From Clostridia bacterium (GTDB taxonomy: Bacteria > Bacillota > Clostridia > Oscillospirales > Butyricicoccaceae), in the NCBI GenBank assembly GCA_017559995.1, contig JAFYPP010000005.1, forward strand, positions 19,479-83,478: a DNA stretch of 64,000 nucleotides. The letters run 5' to 3'. Of this stretch, positions 60,431-64,000 are shown in pieces. The position numbers were made by a program, and so were the translations under genes. The notes under the pieces were generated by a model. That model was given only the letters and a program-made list of their open reading frames with translations. It ran no database searches and was not told the DNA's origin. Numbering within the stretch: the first letter of the stretch is position 1; each line of letters opens with the position of its first letter.

Positions 60431-61261
60431 ATGAAAATCGTAGCGGATACCGCCACGCTGTTCGCCCCTGCCGAGGGCGAAGCGCAGGGCATGACCATCG
60501 TGCCGGTCTGTGTCACCATTGACGGCAAAACTTATCAGGATTATGCCGAGATCACCAGTGAGGAGTTTCTGGCGAAGATCGAGGCCGGCGGCGTGCCGGT
60601 GTCTTCCCAGCCTGCCATCGGCGATCTGCTGGACGTGTTCGAATCCTCTGACGAAGAAATGCTGGTGCTGACGGTGGGTGACGGCCTGTCGGGCGGATAC
60701 CAGAGCGCGTTGAGCGCCCGCAGCTGCGCGGACGATCCCCAGCGCATCCACGTGATGGATTCGGGGACGCTGGCCGGCCCTCTGCGCTATCTGGCGAAAA
60801 AGGCGGTGGCCCTGAAAAACGACGGTCTGCCCATGGCGCGGATCAAGGAGGAACTGCGGGCCTGTATCGAGTCCTCGGTTTCCTTTGTCATCCCGGAGGA
60901 CTTTGCCTTTTTGAAGCGCAGCGGCCGGCTGACGGCCATCACCGCCAAGATCGGCGGCACGCTGAAACTGCTGCCCGTCCTCACCCAGACCGAGGACCGC
61001 AAGCGCATCCGTCCCCTTGCTGTCCGGCGCACGTGGAAGGCGGCGGTGGAGACCATTACCCAGCGGCTGGAGGTGATGGGCGTTGACCATCGGTACCTCA
61101 TCAACGTCTGCCACGCGGGCACCCTGCAGAAGGCTGCCGCGGTGGCGGAGCAGATCAAGGGGATCTTCGCCGGTACCGAGATCGAGATCCTGCACCTCTC
61201 GCCGGCCCTGATCACCCACGGCGGCCCCGGCTGCATCGTGGTGCAGGCCATCCGGAAATAA
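60431..61261 (+). CDS. DegV-family fatty-acid-binding protein, copy 2
   Basis: 276 aa. Starts MKIVADTATLF, has PVSSQPAIGDLLDVF and LKRSGRLTAITAKIGGTLKLLP, and ends with ALITHGGPGCIVVQAI. Diverged from copy 1, perhaps with different acyl preference. ATG 60431 follows AAAAGG; the upstream part of the frame is rejected. Ten bases before plsY. Confidence 0.92.
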   Translation: MKIVADTATLFAPAEGEAQGMTIVPVCVTIDGKTYQDYAEITSEEFLAKIEAGGVPVSSQPAIGDLLDVFESSDEEMLVLTVGDGLSGGYQSALSARSCADDPQRIHVMDSGTLAGPLRYLAKKAVALKNDGLPMARIKEELRACIESSVSFVIPEDFAFLKRSGRLTAITAKIGGTLKLLPVLTQTEDRKRIRPLAVRRTWKAAVETITQRLEVMGVDHRYLINVCHAGTLQKAAAVAEQIKGIFAGTEIEILHLSPALITHGGPGCIVVQAIRK

Positions 61262-61271
61262 GGAGAGATCC

Positions 61272-61877
61272 ATGAAACTGGTTTTGCTTTTACTTATCGG
61301 ATATATCGTAGGCTCGGTGCCCTTTGCGCTGGTGATCGGCAAGGTTTTCTATAAAACCGACGTCCGGGAACACGGCAGTAAAAACCTCGGCGGCGGCAAT
61401 ACAGGCCGCGTGCTGGGAAAAAAGGCCGGCGTCGCCGTGATGACGCTGGACCTGCTGAAGGTCACGTTTGTGGTGGGTCTGGCCGCGCTGCTGTTTGACA
61501 GCGAGGCCGTGACGGCCGGTGCCGCGCTGGCGGCTGCGGTGGGCCATTGCTGGCCGGTGTTTGCCCGGTTCAAGGGCGGCAAGGCGGTGGCCACCCTGTA
61601 CGGTTTTCTGTTCGGCCTGTTCGTGTTTGAGGGATACAGCGTCCTGATGTTCCTGTTCCCTCTGCTGGTGTTCCTGCTGGTGCTGAAGTGTACCAAGATC
61701 ATCGCTCTGTCCAGTATCCTGTCGTCGGTGGCCATTGTGGTGTTTGCCCGGCTGACCGGCGGGTCTATGCCGGTGGTACTGGCGCTGGCGGTATTCTCTG
61801 CCCTGATCGTGGTACGGCACAAGGCAAACCTTCTGCGGATGCGCAGAAGGGAAGAAAACAAAGTATCCTGGATCTGA
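61272..61877 (+). CDS. plsY: glycerol-3-phosphate acyltransferase PlsY
   Basis: 201 aa, five membrane helices. Active-site motifs: GSKNLGGGNTGRVLGKKAG (motif 1), HCWPVFARFKGGKAVAT (motif 2) and LSSILSSVAIV in the last third. It uses acyl-phosphate to make lysophosphatidate. AAGGAGA precedes ATG. Co-oriented with the two degV genes, which in the Fak system provide acyl-phosphate precursors. Confidence 0.95.
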   Translation: MKLVLLLLIGYIVGSVPFALVIGKVFYKTDVREHGSKNLGGGNTGRVLGKKAGVAVMTLDLLKVTFVVGLAALLFDSEAVTAGAALAAAVGHCWPVFARFKGGKAVATLYGFLFGLFVFEGYSVLMFLFPLLVFLLVLKCTKIIALSSILSSVAIVVFARLTGGSMPVVLALAVFSALIVVRHKANLLRMRRREENKVSWI

Positions 61878-61885
61878 TCTATCAA

Positions 61886-61914
61886 AAAACGGCCCGGTTT
61901 CGGGCCGTTTTCCC
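61886..61914 (+). terminator. terminator after plsY
   Basis: AAAACGGCCCG pairs with CGGGCCGTTTT around GTTT. Confidence 0.85.
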
Positions 61915-61972
61915 TTCTCTTTTACCGCTTTTGTGATATGATATCCATAACGAATACCGCATGGGAGGAACT

Positions 61973-62893
61973 ATGGAACTGTTGTATTGGCTGCAAAGCA
62001 TCCGCACGCCGCTGGGGGACGCTTTTTTCTCGCTGATCACCCATCTTGGCGAAGAAACGCTGTTTATCGTGTTCGGACTTTTGGTGTTCTGGTGTCTGGA
62101 CAAGTGGGAGGGCTACTATCTGCTGTCCACCGGTCTCACCGGCACGGTGATCAACCAGGGGCTGAAGCTGTGGTTCCGTGTCCCGCGGCCCTGGGTGCGC
62201 GATCCCAACTTCCCCATCGTGGAGGCCGCCCGGGCGGAGGCCACAGGCTACTCCTTCCCCAGCGGACACACCCAGAGCTCGGTGGGTATTTTTGGCGCGC
62301 TGGCCCGCTGGAACAAACAGCGATGGCTGCGGATTTTGTGCGCGGCGCTGTGTGTGCTGGTGCCCTTTTCCCGGCTGTATCTGGGGGTGCATACCCCGGC
62401 GGACGTGGCGGTGTCCTTTGTGCTGGCGCTGCTACTGGTGCTGGGCTTTTATCCCGTGATCCGAAAGGCCGTGATATCGCCCAAAACCATGCGTCTGCTG
62501 CTGGCAGGCATGGTGGCCGCGGCGGTGGGCCTTGTGCTGTTCGTCACCCGGTATCCCTTCCCGGCGGACGTGGACGTGACCAATCTGGAGCACGGAACCA
62601 AAAACGCCTATACCATGCTGGGCTGCATGGTGGGCGTTTGGCTGACCTATGAATGCGACCTGCGGTGGACTCGGTTTGACACCAAAGCACCGCTGTTGGG
62701 ACAGGTGTGCAAGCTGGCGCTGGGTCTTGCCATCCTGCTGGCCATCAAGGCGGGCGCAAAGGCGCCGCTCCACGCCCTGTTCGCCAACGATCACCTGGCC
62801 GACGGCCTGCGATATTTTCTTATGGTGGCCTTTGCCGGCTGCCTGTGGCCGAAAACCTTTCCCTTCTGGGCAAAACTTGGGAAAACGAAATAA
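61973..62893 (+). CDS. PAP2-superfamily membrane phosphatase
   Basis: 306 aa, seven to eight membrane helices. The three phosphatase motifs are clear: KLWFRVPRP, PSGHTQS and SRLYLGVHTPADV. Members dephosphorylate undecaprenyl pyrophosphate or phosphatidate; its place after plsY is compatible with a phosphatidate role, though a separate terminator divides them. GGGAGGAA precedes ATG 61973. Confidence 0.93.
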   Translation: MELLYWLQSIRTPLGDAFFSLITHLGEETLFIVFGLLVFWCLDKWEGYYLLSTGLTGTVINQGLKLWFRVPRPWVRDPNFPIVEAARAEATGYSFPSGHTQSSVGIFGALARWNKQRWLRILCAALCVLVPFSRLYLGVHTPADVAVSFVLALLLVLGFYPVIRKAVISPKTMRLLLAGMVAAAVGLVLFVTRYPFPADVDVTNLEHGTKNAYTMLGCMVGVWLTYECDLRWTRFDTKAPLLGQVCKLALGLAILLAIKAGAKAPLHALFANDHLADGLRYFLMVAFAGCLWPKTFPFWAKLGKTK

Positions 62894-62896
62894 AGA

Positions 62897-62924
62897 AAAG
62901 CACCCCGGACGGGGTGCTTTTTTC
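62897..62924. terminator. convergent terminator (PAP2 / methyltransferase)
   Basis: AAAAGCACCCC pairs with GGGGTGCTTTT around GGAC, then T run. Confidence 0.9.
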
Positions 62925-63756
62925 ATGCTTTTCGCTTGCCCAGCTGCCAGAACGCCACGGCGCTGGCCGCCGCTACGTTGAGGGAGTCCACGCCGTGGGA
63001 CATGGGGATCATCACGGTATAGTCGCAGCCGGCGATGGTGGCGTCGGTCAAACCGTCGCCTTCGGTGCCCAGCACCACGGCCAGCTTTTCCTCGGCCAGC
63101 AGGTCGGGGTCATCCACCGATACCGAATCGGTGCGCAGGGCCATGGCCGCCGTCTTGAAGCCCAGCGCCCGCAGCCGCTCCAGACCGGGGTGGGGCCACT
63201 GGGTGTGGTCGTCACCGATGCGGGTCCAGGGCACCTGAAACACCGTGCCCATGCTCACCCGGGCCGCGCGGCGGTACAGGGGATCGCAGCAGGTGGGGGT
63301 CACCAGCACGGCGTCCATATTGAGGGCGGCTGCCGAACGGAAGGCGGCGCCCACGTTGGTGGGATCCACGATGCCTTCCAGCACGGCCACCCGGCGGGCG
63401 TCCCTCAGCAGGTCCTCCACCGTAGGCAGGGGGCGGCGCTCCATAGCGCACAGAACGCCCCGGGTGAGTGCGAAGCCGGTGAGGCTTTCCAGCACCTCCC
63501 GGGAGGCGGTGTACACCGGCACTTCGGGGCACTGGGCCAAAATGTCGGCGGCGTCACCGTCAATGTGCTTGCGCTCCATCAAAAGTGCCACCGGACGGTA
63601 GCCGCCGTCCAGCGCCCGCTGGATGACCTTGGGGCTTTCGGCGATAAAGATCCCCTGTTCCCGTTCTTGCTGCCGGCGCAGCTGACCTTCGGTCAGCCGG
63701 GCGAACAGATCCAGCCGGGGATCGGAAAAATCGGTAATTTCAATGATGTTTGCCAT
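62923..63756 (-). CDS. SpoU/TrmH-family RNA 2'-O-methyltransferase
   Basis: 277 aa. SPOUT knot motifs: GIVDPTNVGAAFRSAAAL (with the key Asn and Arg), VVLGTEGDGL and IPMSHGVDSLNVAAASAVAFW. An N-terminal L30e-like substrate-binding domain occupies residues 1-110. It methylates a ribose in rRNA or tRNA; the exact site cannot be told. ATG 63756 follows AGAGGTGAA; the upstream extension is rejected. Confidence 0.93.
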   Translation of the reverse strand: MANIIEITDFSDPRLDLFARLTEGQLRRQQEREQGIFIAESPKVIQRALDGGYRPVALLMERKHIDGDAADILAQCPEVPVYTASREVLESLTGFALTRGVLCAMERRPLPTVEDLLRDARRVAVLEGIVDPTNVGAAFRSAAALNMDAVLVTPTCCDPLYRRAARVSMGTVFQVPWTRIGDDHTQWPHPGLERLRALGFKTAAMALRTDSVSVDDPDLLAEEKLAVVLGTEGDGLTDATIAGCDYTVMIPMSHGVDSLNVAAASAVAFWQLGKRKA

Positions 63757-63811
63757 GGCGTTCACCTCTTTCCGCCATGATACCACAGGGAGGGAAGGGC
63801 TGTCAAACAGC

Positions 63812-63841
63812 AAAAAAGCCGCCCTTTCGGGCGGCTTTTCC
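63812..63841. terminator. terminator between the methyltransferase and the last gene
   Basis: AAAAAGCCGCC pairs with GGCGGCTTTT; it follows the stop of the minus-strand gene at 63851. Confidence 0.85.
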
Positions 63842-63850
63842 GTTATGTAC

Positions 63851-64000
63851 TTACTTGGAGATGCCGGTGATGTGGGTGTTGACGCCCTCGTACCAGTAGA
63901 TGAAACCGGTCACGTCAACGGTGTCGCCCACGGCCAGGGTGCCCACGGTCTGGTAGACCTCGGTGTCGGGAGCGGTCAGATAGCGCTCCACGCAGAAGTC
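63851..64000 (-). CDS. C-terminal end of an unidentified protein (partial)
   Basis: The minus-strand frame is open to the window edge and stops with TAA at 63851. The visible 49 residues, including VGTLAVGDTVDVTGFIYWYEG and ending HITGISK, have the alternating pattern of an OB-fold or small beta-barrel at the end of a secreted protein. Codon use fits the neighbours. Too little is present to name it. Confidence 0.7.
   Translation of the reverse strand, partial: DFCVERYLTAPDTEVYQTVGTLAVGDTVDVTGFIYWYEGVNTHITGISK

Overview
The window is a high-GC, densely packed chromosome segment from a Gram-positive anaerobe, most likely an Oscillospirales/Clostridia gut commensal. Support for this: near-consensus sigma-A promoters, strong GGAGG ribosome sites and U-tracted terminators; the clostridial marker pair scfA/scfB (SCIFF peptide and radical SAM maturase); SLH-domain surface proteins; metY-metA trans-sulfuration-independent methionine synthesis; and many amino-acid and peptide uptake or fermentation genes. 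The genus cannot be fixed from the sequence alone.

Layout. 1-0.76 kb: end of an SLH surface protein overlapping a DUF4430 lipoprotein. 0.86-7.96 kb: an AT-richer accessory island holding a frameshifted hypothetical gene and a 1703-aa secreted SLH protein (DUF6273 and CARDB-like parts), bracketed by direct repeats that carry 3' halves of a tRNA-Met. 8.1-11.8 kb: ABC ATPase plus FtsX-type permease. 12.3-15.2 kb: scfA, scfB and a PLP decarboxylase-fold protein. 15.5-19.7 kb: C45 hydrolase, tmRNA, SmpB, VanY-type peptidase, pyroglutamyl peptidase and an esterase. 19.8-27.1 kb: GH3 hexosaminidase, KdpDE-like two-component system, ion transporter, ZIP transporter and a serine hydrolase. 27.1-35.2 kb: metY-metA, a DUF11 protein, AGCS symporter, MATE pump, Mrp ATPase and DUF554 protein. 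35.4-40.3 kb: a five-gene peptide/nickel-type ABC importer. 40.3-45.1 kb: hyuA-hyuB and a divergent LysR regulator. 45.2-48.8 kb: cstA with an unknown partner, and a branched-chain amino acid dehydrogenase.

48.9-54.5 kb holds the most interesting cluster: a VTC-type polyphosphate polymerase-like protein, DUF4956 membrane protein and CotH kinase in one operon, divergent from a two-component system. The VTC gene appears to start at ACG. 54.6-56.8 kb: ClC transporter and C26 amidohydrolase. 56.8-59.4 kb: an operon of DUF1836 regulator, a HypA lacking its zinc ribbon, an 8Fe-type iron-sulfur protein and HypB, with no hydrogenase in sight. 59.5-64 kb: two DegV proteins, PlsY, PAP2 phosphatase, an SpoU methyltransferase and the end of one more gene.

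The genes fit a peptide- and amino-acid-fermenting cell with extensive surface decoration. No CRISPR array, complete insertion sequence, prophage module, rRNA or intact tRNA was found.
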